From Phascolomyces articulosus (taxonomy: Eukaryota > Mucoromycota > Mucoromycetes > Mucorales > Lichtheimiaceae): 64,000 nucleotides of DNA. The notes below the pieces were generated by a model. The model did no database searches and was not told the origin of the DNA. It was given only the letters and a program-made list of their open reading frames with translations. This document shows positions 1 to 12,300 of the stretch, one piece after another. Every line of letters starts with the position of its first letter. Position 1 is the first letter of the stretch. The DNA is taken from contig JAIXMP010000009.1 of NCBI GenBank assembly GCA_025677815.1, positions 496,001 through 560,000 of the forward strand. Reading direction: 5' to 3'. Made by a program: the position numbers and the translations under genes.

Positions 1-211
1 ATCCCAGAACAATCCCTCTCAAAAATAACCCATCCCTTGCTGTCTACCCAAAAATTCAACCCTTTTCCCACTGTTTATGCCAATGACTCCTTCTTTCCTC
101 TCATACCAAATACAGTAAATACACGGGGCAAAACGGATACAACTTTTTTTTTGGGGAAAAAAAACAACAAGGTTGTTGATACTATATTTTACAAATGAAA
201 AGAAACTTGTT

Positions 212-1007
212 TTAATCAGTCAAAGCGACACATTCGATTTCAACAGCAACGTCCTTGGGCAAACGAGCAACTTGAACAGCGCTACGAGCGGGTTGGTGTT
301 CAGAGAAGAACTAAAATAATAAACATGATATATAAATATTTCAAAACGCTTGATACATCATCTTCTATGTTTCGAAAAAGATAGGAGTGACTATACATAC
401 CGAACCATAGACTTCGTTCATGGCAACAAAGTCATTCATGTCCTTCAAGAAAACGGTGGTCTTGATGACCTTGGTAAGGTCAGAGTTGGAAGCCTTAAGA
501 ACTTCAGAAAGGTTGGTCAAGACTTGCTTGGTTTGTTCAACAACACCACCTTCAATCAAATCACCTATTTTTTTCATTCAAAGTTATCAAGTTAGTTGAG
601 ATAGCTATACATGGAATGATAATATATAAGCCATTATGTCACTTACCAGTAGCAGGGATGATAGGGATTTGACCCGAAGTATAGACAAAACCATTGACCT
701 TGATGGCTTGGGCTAAAATATATAAATTTGAATGAGAAATAAAATGTCACACTTTTTTCTGTTGTAGGTCATGAACATGACATTTCCTAGGAAATAACGC
801 GTCTTTAAAAGAAACTTACCATAAGGACCAATGGCAGCGGGAGCATTGGCAGTTTCTATAGTTATATTTTATTATTATTTTGTTTAGATAAAATAAAGAA
901 GTTTTAATATTGGACAAGTTTGAAATGGGAATGACCAACTTACGAACACGGGTCAAAGTAGACATATTACGGTTTAACAAAGAAGGGAAAACGCGACGAG
1001 CAAACAT
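212..1007 (-). CDS. RidA/YjgF/UK114-family enamine/imine deaminase, probably mitochondrial
   Basis: RidA proteins hydrolyse reactive 2-aminoacrylate and other enamines or imines released by PLP enzymes. Five exons on the minus strand: 944-1007, 820-855, 647-712, 401-564 and 212-310, all with GT-AG ends and compatible phases. The spliced protein has the family landmarks [18 protein letters not shown] (glycine-rich N-terminal strand), [19 protein letters not shown], and the C-terminal block [20 protein letters not shown] containing the conserved Arg of the active site. Translation starts at [14 protein letters not shown], a basic amphipathic leader that looks like a mitochondrial presequence. 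An internal Met (MSTLTRV) 14 residues later could give a cytosolic form. Yeast has separate mitochondrial (Mmf1) and cytosolic (Hmf1) paralogues, so dual use here is only an inference. The length is normal for the family and no damage is seen. Confidence 0.93.
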
Positions 1008-1968
1008 GGTTTTTTTTCAGTGTGAGATTAATGAACTTTTTTTTTACCCCCGCAAAACTTAGATCTAATGAAATCAATAGTCACTTAAAAGTAGATTAAA
1101 AAGAAGAAGAGTGATTTATTTCCCTCCATCACTTGAACCTTTTTATTCAAATCTTATTTTGCTATGCCTTTTGGGGCATTATATACAAATATAGAAGTTT
1201 TCCAGTTTTTTATACCAACGCAATGCCACAATCACTCCTTGTAACAAAATATAGCTCCACTTTAAAATATATATAACACACATAATTGCATTTGTCTCTC
1301 CATCATCTTCCATGATACAAAAGGTCTATACTATCATATTCTTCATTCTCTCTTTTGTTCGGGCCATCAAACGCATACATGCTGTCAACGTGAGCTTATA
1401 ATTTTTGTTAGCATGGCTTTTTACAAACATAATTTTTATTTTCATGAAAAAAAAAACTCAACAACTTACTACAATGACAACTGCCAAAAATAACTTTATT
1501 TATTGAGGACCACAGACCAACAACTCAATTAAAAATTATACAAACATACACAGGCTCGCATTTATTACTAGAGCTTAACATGCTTATTCCCACACAAAAA
1601 AAAGGATTAGATGCATTTAAATGGTTTCAAATATTTTATTCCTTTTTTTACGTGTGCATATATGATAAAAATGAGGAATATGAAGAGGGAAGAAGGAAAA
1701 TATGAATACAAGTGTTGCTCTCAATCAATAGTTTTCGAGGGCATCAAACTATAAAATAAAACTTTCATACACAAATATATAGAATATAAAAAAAATACGA
1801 ATAATAAATAATAATAAAAAATAATAGAATAGTAAATAATAAAAAAACAAACTCTAACACACATCTGTCCGACGAAAAAAAAATAACACATGTAGTGCGA
1901 ACCTGCGCAAAAAAAAAAAAAAAAGAAAAAGAATAATGAAACAAGCATATACATGTATCAAGATATTT
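1008..1968. other. Intergenic: RidA upstream region and HSF-like gene 3' flank
   Basis: AT-rich with several homopolymer A/T runs, including a run of A near 1910-1924. I see no exon with plausible splice sites or coding bias. Short open frames here are low-complexity Phe/Tyr runs. It should contain the promoter of the RidA gene and the 3' UTR of the HSF-like gene. Confidence 0.6.
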
Positions 1969-3488
1969 TTATCGGTGATGAGAGAGTGAATCCAACGGAT
2001 TGATTACAAATGTATATGGATTATTTGCATCTGTGCCATCACTAGTAACCACACCCGCTCCACTACTACTGCTACTGCTTATGCTTCCGGAGGGTCTTGG
2101 TGTAATAGGTTGATCTACGACCAACATGGATGTGGATGCTTGGCTTCTTGGTGTGTTGGGTGAATGTGGAGAATAAAGAGAGGAGTCATCATCTGAAACC
2201 ATTGGACTAGGACTGGACATACCAAATGGGCTTAATGCCAAAGGTGAAATGGGGGAGCTTAATGAGCTTGTGGATGGATGACGTTGATGATGTGTATAAG
2301 GAGACAAGTTTTGAGTTTGAACGGTAAGTGGACTACGTGACGGTGAGGATGACTGTACAAACATTTGACCTGTAGCAGCTGCAGCAGCGTGTATAGCATG
2401 CGAAGAAGATGCATTGGTGGTATCGAGTGGATGATCAGGTGAGGTAATAAAAATAGAAGGCGTTGGAGTATTTGTTGTCGATGAAGATGTGGTTGGTGGC
2501 ATAGAAGGGGATGTAGATGCGGATATGGAAGTAAGTGATTTGTCGATTGAATGATGTGGATCGTGATGATGATGATGATGATGATGTGGTTGTTGCTGTT
2601 GTTGCTGATAATTCAATTCAGGAGGAATATGACCTCCGTTTTGTTGACTGATGAATTGAAGCATATTTTTCATCAATTCTTCTTGTGAAGCTTGCTTTTG
2701 CTTGGTTTCTGCCAATTCTTTGACAAGTTCATTAAAGTTTTCAAACAAATGATTGATGCGTTGCATCATATCTGAATGCGTGACCTGCATCATCGTCATA
2801 TGGCTGTGTAGATCGCGGTTGTCCCGTCCACGACTTGTATCGGCTTCGATGGCTTTACGTTTGATGTCATCTAACAGATCGTGTCGGTTACGTAAAAATC
2901 GTGGATGCGAGAACTCCCAGATCTGGTTTTCTGCAAGGGTACGATGCCCTCGGGGAGATTTATTCACTTTGTGAAACCCGTACCTAATTTATTCAATAAA
3001 CATCAAGGGCAAACAAGACACTCACATGTTAGCTATAATTCATATACATCATCAAATAATTTAACAATCTAAATAAAAAAAAGCAGTGGGATAATTACAT
3101 ATTCAATTGTCGAACAAAGCTTGAAAAATTATTATGCTTAAAATGTTTCGGTAGCACATCTCGTGAGAATTCCATAATATTACAAACGATGAATGACGAT
3201 CCGGTATAAGTCCAGGCAATAAGATGTTGGTATTGATTATCTATTACCATACTAGTATAAAATAAATATTTATATAAAAGTTAGTTTATGCTTTCTTATT
3301 CGAGAAATAAATGTATATATATAGAAAGATTCTTACTTGTATAATTTATGAACAAATGTATTGGCATTAGAAGGTTTTTGCTGCGATGGTGGAGCAGGTG
3401 CAGGTTGCTGTTGTGGTGGCTGTGGCGGTGTTGTGCTTGTAAACAGGACAGGTTCCTGATGTTCCATGGAATATGAAGGAGCACTCAT
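1969..3488 (-). CDS. Heat-shock-factor-type (HSF) transcription factor
   Basis: Sequence-specific nuclear transcription factor. Three exons: 3337-3488, 3099-3251 and 1969-2983, 439 aa. The HSF DNA-binding winged helix spans roughly residues 36-140. It reads NTFVHKLYN, then [12 protein letters not shown], then the recognition-helix signature [21 protein letters not shown] split over the last intron, and ends with [20 protein letters not shown]. After it comes a coiled-coil stretch ([23 protein letters not shown]) in the position of the HR-A trimerisation region. The rest is a low-complexity tail with Gln and His tracts ([12 protein letters not shown]), then Ser/Thr/Pro-rich sequence typical of activation or phosphorylation regions. 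The N-terminus is short and Pro/Gln-rich. Both introns interrupt the DNA-binding domain. It could be an Hsf1, Skn7 or Sfl1-type paralogue. I see no receiver domain, so it is not Skn7. Confidence 0.92.
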
Positions 3489-3891
3489 TTCCCAGGGAAT
3501 ACAAATGTGTCAAAGAAAGTTTTTAAAAAATGAAAAAAAAAAAAGAAGAAACGGAATTAAAATGGAGTTGAGTTATATAATAAAGTGCGTGTGTTTCGCC
3601 AGATCTTTATTTTCTTTTCTTTATGTTGCAAAAGTTTGGTAACAGACAAGAGAGGAATAAAGTAGCTCTATAAAACAAACACCAATATGTTGCTAAACAT
3701 ATAAATAGAAAGTCCGATACAAGATGATTGGTTGGAACCATGGCCCGAAATTTATAATTGTGGCTCTGTCGAGGTTTATTTTTGTTGGGCTGAGGCAAAG
3801 ATGCAACCACATGGTCTTTATGCACAAATTCAACTGGAGCGCTCTTTTATTATAAATTGGGGGGAGGGAAAGGTTTTTAAGATAAGTGGTT

Positions 3892-5305
3892 TTACAGTTT
3901 ACTATCACTCTTATGATCATTGCTCACTTTAACAATGACTTTTCCAAATGTTTCTCGACTAGCTAATGCATTCATGGCTTGAGGCACTGTTTCTAAATTG
4001 AAAATCTTGGAATACACCACAGGGTTCAATTTGCCTTCAGCAAAGATTTCATAAAGTCCTTTCCAAGTCGATTGAATGGTCTCCGGTTCAAAATTAGAAT
4101 ATGCACCAAAATGAAGGCCACTATAGATATTTATGGTGTAATATTTGAAACAAACGAATATCAGTGGAACGGTGTATTAATTAATACTACTAAACATGGG
4201 GGTTGGGTTGATAAAAAAAATCCACGCGCTCGGATGAAAGGGTAGGTGTTAAATTGGTATGTGTGTTTACGTGTAGTTGTTTTACTTACACGATCGAGAT
4301 ATTCTTTAATAGAATACGATTGGTGGGTAATTTTTCAAATGTGCCCTTTGCAAAGCCGATGACGACAATTCTTCCGTTCCATGCGATGCAACGTGTACTG
4401 CAAAGTAATTCCGCAACATATTAATAATAATCCACATTGTCTCTCGCTCGCTCTCCTTGTTTGAGATCCAAGATCCGAGATTCAAAGTAAAATGGAAAAA
4501 TTCCCTTAAACGGTTTTTTTATTTTTTTTACCTTTCTTCGACCAGACCCACTGGATCATATACAACATCCGCACCATGACCACGAGTCACTTTTTTTACT
4601 TGATCTGTCCAATCTTTATCACGATAATTGATTATAAAATCAGCACCATTTGCTTTAGCTACTGCTAATTTTTCAGCAGATCCTGCTGTTGCAATCACAA
4701 TAGCACCTAATGCTTTGGCAATTTGAACGGCTGCCAATCCTACACCACCTCCAGCAGCATGGATAAGACAGTATTCGCCTGCTTTCAATTGTCCGCGTAC
4801 AATGAGACCAGCATAACTTGTAGGGTAAGTGACATAGAATGCAGCTGCTTGCTCAAAGGACATACCCTTTGGAATATGTCGAACATTTTGTGCTTTGGCA
4901 GTAATGATCTCGGCAAGAGAATGGCTGGATCCAAATACAGGATCACCTGGTTTAAATTCGGGGACAGTGGAACGTAAAATGATTCCTGACCATTCAGATC
5001 CACATATAAAAGGCAGTGGTGGTTTCCATTGATATTTTCCTTGAATCTATTTTTGGGGTGGGATGAAAAGAAAATATATTATTATTAGCTTTTTAGTATT
5101 GATAATGATGAAAATGGTGGTATGATATCATGTTTTGTTTTGAAAAGAGAAAATTATTCACCTGAAGAATATCGAAGAAATTCAAACCAGCTGCAACCAC
5201 ACGGACTTGAACTTCTTCTTGTTCTGGTTCTGCGGGGGATAAATCCGTTCGTAATACTAATTCATCAGGACCATCCAATAATTTTGTAATAAGATATCCT
5301 TTCAT
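3892..5305 (-). CDS. Zeta-crystallin/NADPH:quinone oxidoreductase-like MDR enzyme
   Basis: Medium-chain dehydrogenase/reductase of the quinone reductase branch, predicted to reduce quinones or related carbonyls with NADPH. Four exons: 5162-5305, 4532-5046, 4290-4397 and 3892-4120, giving 331 aa, the usual family length. The GroES-like half begins MKGYLITKLLDGPDELVL and includes LNFFDILQ and PFICGSEWSG. The Rossmann half has the nucleotide-binding motif HAAGGGVGLAAVQIAKALGA, then GADFIINYRDKDW and GADVVYDPVG. The C-terminal exon has LASRETFGKVIV, equivalent to the family's R-x-x-x-G-K-x-V-V ending. The structural and catalytic zinc Cys clusters of alcohol dehydrogenases are absent, which supports the quinone reductase assignment. 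The gene lies 404 bp upstream of the HSF-like gene on the same strand. Substrate is not determined. Confidence 0.9.
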
Positions 5306-5991
5306 TGTTTGTACTTGTTATATAGATGAGAAAGAGAAATAAAAAAGGAGGACACATGCAAGTAGAAAAAGGGATAGTCTTATACTTCCATCAATAACTA
5401 TAATTTATCACACAGGGTTAAAGATGAGATAATGCACTAGTAAGCGTGGGATAGTATGCCATTTATATCGAAATTATTATTCCTCTTTAATTTTTAGGAT
5501 TCCTCCTTTTCTTCGTTCCCTTAAATGAAAAATGACAATCCCTTTCATGTCTGTATCTCGATTTTGAGTCATTAGTAATTACAAAGAATTTATTAATGAC
5601 AATGGATATATAGTAGAAATAGGTTAAAAAAATATAGTTTCCCGATTTGTATAATAGTCCATTTTAAGCAAATAATTCAACTCCAAAACGATTATTCATC
5701 GGTTTTTTTTATGCATGTCATAAATCACATATTAGTTTTTTAATTAATCATGTATCGTTTGGTTAATAAATTATGATTTAATTTAAATATATATATATAT
5801 GGTTGACATAAAAATAATACATATTTATTACACACAGTAGCAACCATGTGCTGGTTTATTCACTATATTATTAAACGTTTAATATAAAAAATACAACTCT
5901 AGTAGGAGATGGTTATTCAATAGTCAAAAATTAAGAGTAAAGAAACAAAAAATGGGAAGATGATGACAATAATGATAATAAAGTATTTAAC
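5306..5991. other. Intergenic: promoter of the quinone reductase gene, 3' flank of subtilase 1
   Basis: AT-rich sequence with (AT)n at about 5789-5802. No coding exon is supported. Confidence 0.6.
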
Positions 5992-8900
5992 TTATTTAAT
6001 TTGAATAGGACCTGAAGCCCAGGTTTCCCAATCCTTCTCATCATCAGGATTACCGAGCCATTTCAAGACAGAAATACCAAGATGATATTCACCAGGGAGA
6101 AGGCTGACAGCAAGTGGGAATTCGATATCAAAGACAGTAGGCAAATATGTACCATTCCATTTCATGGAGATGGAAGGCTGACCACCATACGAGCGACTAT
6201 ATAAGTTAGCATCTGAAAATGCACGTCCAATTTCCTTTCCATTATCATTGAAAAGAGGGAACTTGATTTCTTTGGCAGGGACGTTCAAATAAGCAGAAAT
6301 AATGGGTTGAATAACATCACTACGATCAAAGACATAGGTATCGTTGGGACCAAACACGGGGACATTAGGACCTGTACCGTTGGTTAAAATAGGGGTACCT
6401 TGGCCAAAGACAGGAATGTCGCGTTGATTGCCAACAATACCAACATAGGGAACAGTGATATCCTTGTTTTCCTTGGTACCACTGGTCAATTGAACATAAC
6501 CACTATACATGATATGTTCGGCAGGATTGGTCTTGGGAGGCATTACGGTCACCTTGACTTGAACACTCTTGCCAGGAGAAAGCTTGATGGTCTTTTTCGA
6601 GAATTTTAATTTGGCGGCTTCGGTACCAAAAGTAGCAGGTTCAGTGAATTGGAAATCGTTGTTGCCAGCGTAAGGGATGATGGAGACACTAACATTGTTG
6701 TAAAGTTCGTAAGAAGCAATAGAATCACCATGGTTGGTAATGGTCAAAGTATGGGTTTTGAGGAGGTTGGCTGTGTCGTTGAAGCTAATGGCGGCAGGTG
6801 CAACATGAACTTGCTGCTTGATAGCATCATAGACTGTAAAGTAATATAATAATAAATTTAGTCAAAGATATATTATCAGTATTTTCATAAATTCAAAAAA
6901 AATACTGCATATAAAAAATAATGCGTTATGTATTTTACCTTGAACAAGACCAGCACCTTGACGGCAAGGCGTTTCAACATCATCTTTGGTGTTATCGCTA
7001 GGTGCCTTGTAAGCATAATTCGAGAATTGTTCAAGAACATAAGCAGGTGTGGTTTTCTTGCCTTCCAATGATTTTAAATACAATGCTATGGATCCAGAGA
7101 CATAAGGTGCAGCCATAGAAGTACCACTCATCATACCCCAACTTCCAATGGTTTGAGGAAGTGTAGAGATAATATAACCACCCACACCAGAAATAGCAGG
7201 AGAAAGAGCAAGTTCATTGGATGGACCCATGCTTGAGAAACTGGACACTGTGTTACCAGTAGGGATACGATAAAACTCCTTTTCTATATTAAATGTCAAA
7301 GACACCTTTACCTCTTTTTCAATAATAGCAAGGAGAGATTGACCAGCCTCTTGAGCAATACCCACAGTAGGGATGTTGGCAAGTTCTGTTTGAGGAGGAA
7401 TGACCATATCATTCAAACCGAAAAAGACAATACCAATAGCACCTGCCTTCTCCAAATTGCCAGCTTGCAAATTGGGTGGGCATGCATGAGTAGATTGAAC
7501 CAAGGCTAATTTACCCTTGACATTTTTTGGTACAGTAGAGGCATCGCATGCATCGGAACCGCTGCCTGCGTTTTTATCACCAGCAACAAGCTGACCATTT
7601 GGAATAGTATCATCTGTTTTAGAATAACCTTGGGCGTATTCTATTATAATGTTATTCAGAATAAATAAAAAATAGAGTATAGGTGAGATATTTGAAAATC
7701 TTTGCGTCAGTATAATAATGAAAGGGAGCTAACAATAGAAGTAATTGTTTACCATAGGAAGCTGAAGAGCCACCGACTTTGACAGTAGTGACATATTTAT
7801 AATCGTTATCAAAAGAAGCAACACCAAAGACACCTTCACCAAGAGGACCATCAGACATGGTGAATACACCAAGATCTCCAGAATTCCCAGCAGAAATAAC
7901 AACTACGTTTTACGAATATAAGTACTTTGATATACATTATAAATATATATACATATATAATTATTCAATTTACCTGGAACACCTTGAGCAGTAATATGAG
8001 CAGCAACACGGGCAGTTGAAGTTTCATTCCAGCCACTCAATCCACCCACACTCATACTAATAATATCGACACCAGCATCATATGCCTCCAGCAAAGCTTG
8101 TGTAATTAAATCTTCCCCGGATCCAAGAGAATTACAACCAAAGATGCGCCACATACCAAGAGTGGAATCAGGAGCAACACCGGTAAAATTCTATAAAAAA
8201 TATATCAAAGAGAATGAACATCATTGCATGATGTATCATTATTATCTTTTTTCTCATAAAGCAGCATGATAACAAACGGCTTCGATCGATTACTTACATC
8301 GGCTTTGCCTGCAATGATACCAGCAACGTGTGTACCATGTCCTATATATTATATATATGAATAATGTATAAGCCAAGATTTTCAATAGGGCATATTAACC
8401 GAAATGCGCCGAATTTATATGTCAATAGTTTACCTCCGGGACCGCTAAAAGAAGGTGGGCAATTATCCAAAGGGTCATCATCAGGTTTGGGTGTAGTAGA
8501 ACCGAACTGACCAGCGCCATCGTATTCATCACCAGCCAAATCACGACCATATCGAACTTTATAACCTTCACCAAAACCACCACCCAAGGCAGGATGCATA
8601 TAATCAATACCTAGAGTGTAGTTGTAGAATTTTGTTATAGTTTTTTTTAGTGGTAAAATAAAACAAGATCGGTGTAACTCCAAGAATTATAATGAATTTG
8701 TGTAATTTTAACAAAAATAGTAAGTAAAAAAACCTTAAAAAAGAGTATAACTTACCAGAATCAATGATTCCAACCGTAATTCCTTTGCCAGTATTTTTAA
8801 GTTCTTTATGAACACGATCCACTTGCGTTTGAGCATGAGGAATTAATCGAGACAGGTCAGTGGCACCATCTGAAGAAGAAGAGGATGAGGAAAAAGTTTT

Positions 8901-9344
8901 TGGTCGTTCAATTAAACGTACCGGGTAAACTTTGGAGACAAGACCAGAATCTGAAACAGCCTTGACAATATTTTCATATACACTGTCATGGTCTGTGGAA
9001 AGAGAAGTAACCTTGTCATCGTCCACATTGTCGATGTTGGCATTGGCTTTTATACTCTTTTTTTGATCGATTTGAAAAGTGGCTCCTTTGATGAACTCAT
9101 GGTCGAATATACGATCCAAGGAGAAATCAGCATCTTGATTGAATTTGCCTTTTAAAAGGTCCAGCACTTTTTTTCCATCTGTGTCAGCATCTGAACCACC
9201 AAATTCAAACATGTAACGCCCAGGAACAAATGCATTAAAAAGAGGCGTGTCGAGCTTCGAAGAAGAAGGAGAATCTTTAGCAGCACTTGACATCCCAATA
9301 AGGGAAGAGGCTGTCAGAAGTATGATAGAATTTAGCAACCGCAT
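5992..9344 (-). CDS. Secreted subtilisin-like serine protease 1 (S8A, PA insert, Fn3-like C-terminus)
   Basis: Predicted extracellular endoprotease. Seven exons: 8756-9344, 8434-8610, 8298-8341, 7974-8190, 7753-7902, 6939-7640 and 5992-6833, giving 906 aa. A signal peptide (MRLLNSIILLTASSLIG, cleavage near SSA-A) is followed by an I9-type propeptide to about residue 150. The catalytic triad is visible: Asp195 in GITVGIIDSG, His257 in GGHGTHVAGIIAGKA, and Ser567 in SGTSMAAPYVSG. The oxyanion Asn lies in VVISAGNSG. A protease-associated (PA) insert lies between Asn and Ser (LVQSTHACPPNLQAGNLEKA through GIAQEAGQSLLAI). The C-terminal part from about residue 630 resembles the Fn3-like domain of Vpr and C5a-type subtilases (SFNDTANLLKTHTLTITNHG; LLPGEYHLGISVLKWLG). 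The 44-nt exon holding the active-site His is set off by an intron that paralogue 2 lacks. It was most likely duplicated with the gene at 22660-25902. Confidence 0.95.
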
Positions 9345-12300
9345 AATTCAAATAATTGCCGTTATTTGTTGTTGTTACTGTTGCTTGTTGTATAAAGGAA
9401 TGGAATGAGGGAGCGATTGTAAGGACAGGTATATGATATAAAAAGTAGGTAATGAAGGAGTGGTATGAAGTTGAAAAAGGGAAGAAGAAGAATCGTTATA
9501 TCAGCAGATGAGTTTAATTGAAATAATCGTCCTGTTTTTTAATTATATTATTTATCTTGTCTTAGTCCTGCGTAACCATGACTAGAGAGCGTGAAGTGAA
9601 GAACGAAAAGGTACAAGCATATTATATATATATATGATCATCATTCCATCCACTGCCATTATACTTCTGTGTGTGTGAGTGTGGCACAACAAGCAGTTTC
9701 AATTTATTTTAGCTTCCTTGCACATGAAAGATCACCGAAAAAATTTAGAATGTTTTTCTCTCAGAACAGAACCAAGGTTTATTCTCAGCAGAAATAAAAT
9801 AACATCGATCCAAACCATCTACCTTATTTGTACATCCAATAAGAAATTGACATATGCTTTTTACGATGTAGCGTTTTCAATAGGATCAAGTATTTTGTAC
9901 ATGTCTATATGTTGTTCAAAAAGAGATATATATTTTTTTCTCTACATCATCATCATCATCATCATCATCAAGACAATGTTTTTCTATTCATGCAAATATT
10001 TCAAGTACGGTGGGATGACTCAGCTATGGAATTACTTTCCAAAAGAAAGTGTGAGCTCCAAGTTTATGGTTATTATTATAGTTATAGATACTACTACTAC
10101 CACTGCTAATAATATCTATTGCTATCTTCTAGAAATAGTGTGATACAAACAATTATCAGGAAGAATTTATCCGATGTTTTTGATGTACGTATTACTGATG
10201 ATGATGAGTATTATTATTATTATTAAATAAAGAAATACAAAACTTCTTCATGTATATTAGGACATATACATATACTCTTCCTTTGATTTACGGATAACCT
10301 ATCTCGATTACAATGATCATCATCTTAATAATCAAACCAAGCTTTGAATCACTATGCCTGTCATAATCCCACAGTTAAAAAACTATTGTGTTACCATCAA
10401 AAAATGACTGAAAATAAACTTTCAAATTCATCTATTAAACACATTAAAACTAAACCTTACTTGGAGACTATCCTTTCACTCAGATGGCTTAAAGTAAACA
10501 AATCTCTCTGCATATATATCCTATTATAGTACGGTTAACTGTATGGTCAATGTTTGAATGTAGTTAGTAGTTAAAAAATATCTATTTCCCGATTTCTTTG
10601 GTGTTGCACGGCATGCATTACTGCTGCTGCTGCTGTAAAGGATGGTCTAAACCCTCTGTTCCCCCCTTCATGTTATGAAGTATTACGTTCATAAAAACCG
10701 GTCCGTTAGTTTTATAAGTATTATAATATATGATGATGGTAAGCTACCACTGTGGAATTAAATTATTATTGAAAATGTAAAAATCACAGGGCTCTTTACT
10801 AGAAGATGCAAAGTAACTGTTGAAGCATGATGCATAAAGCATAGAAAAAATGATTATAAAACAAAAATATGTGGTGGAAAAAAAGTGTTCACTTTTTGCT
10901 ATTATATACATTACTATCTCCCCCCCCAAAAAAAAAATAACTAAATCAATGGGATTATGTACTAGCAATAAGGAGCATGTACGTAAGGTTGCACTATCTA
11001 CTATTACCAATACATCACTTCACCAAAATGGTAAATGTTTCCTTTGATGGTTATTATATATATATTTGACTTGAAGATCTCGGATATTTTGGATTATAGT
11101 GACAACTGCATAACCTGGGGCCCAGATTGTTATTATTATTATTTTTATCCATTAGTAATATATTACAAACATCAATTCCAAAAAATAAGGGCATTTTAAT
11201 GATAGCGTAATTACTGGTTAAAGAAATTATGATAGCATTATAATAATACCGTATAAAACAAGAATGGCTTTAATCGCTGATAATGTTATGATATATAGAA
11301 AATTTTCATGAGAATGCAAACCGAGATGTCTTTTCATTTTCTCAAACGCTATATAAGAGGAAGTGAAAAAAGAACAACGCGTAATGATGGCCTTGAACGA
11401 CAACAAGTGGACACGACAAAAACAGAGTTCTAATAAAAAGAGTGACTCATTTTCTTCCTTTATCATCATATCTCTTCAGTGTATCACTGTTTCCCCCACT
11501 TTCTTCCGAACAAGACGTAAAAGGGACAAGAATAATCTGTTAAAAGAAAAAAACGGGACGATGAATAGATTGGAATTTTGAAATAAAAATAATAATTTTG
11601 CACCCTCTACCAGCAGGTTCATGCAACAAATTACGTATATCATATTATCATCGGTTTTCATTGTCCGTAGTGAATACTTATAAGCTCTATATAAAACATA
11701 GTTTAAAAATGTCCCATATGGATATTCTTAATTCACATACAATGTTTACTAATAATAAGAATATGGAATATGAGTAACTATATAGCAAAGAAGAGTGAAT
11801 GACAGGGTGGTAAACGCGTTGGGGCATAGCTATCTTCCCCTATTACAACATTCCCAAATCATTCCAACCTCATAATTATGGAGGGGACACTGTATTTGTC
11901 TTTGCTAAGCAACGAGAGTATATGCACCATACAGGGCATTTCTTACTATGTGTCAATAAGAGGAAGAGAAAACAAAAAGGATCAATACTTTGTTTTATAA
12001 TTAAATGATATAAGTTCTTTCTTGGACAACAACTACATTATAAGGTTCTTTATTTAAAAGAAAAAAGTGTTTCATTCCCTCCAGCATTTTTATAACAGCT
12101 TACAGTCCTTAGTGGCACCCTACATTATTGTTGTATCTTTAGTTCTAAGTATTCATTCATAATTCCGCTGAACATAATAACAATAAAATAATCTAAAAAA
12201 CCACTTATGAGTACTATGTCTCAAGTTCTGATTTTCCGTCAGGCCTTTGAACTCATTCCTTGTAGCTGTTGGAGCGCTTGCCAGACATTTCAATAAGCTG

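Noticed and set aside
9679..10143. 154-codon open frame on the plus strand
   Set aside because: Composition is dominated by repeat-encoded Ile/His/Tyr runs, with no motif and no splice context.
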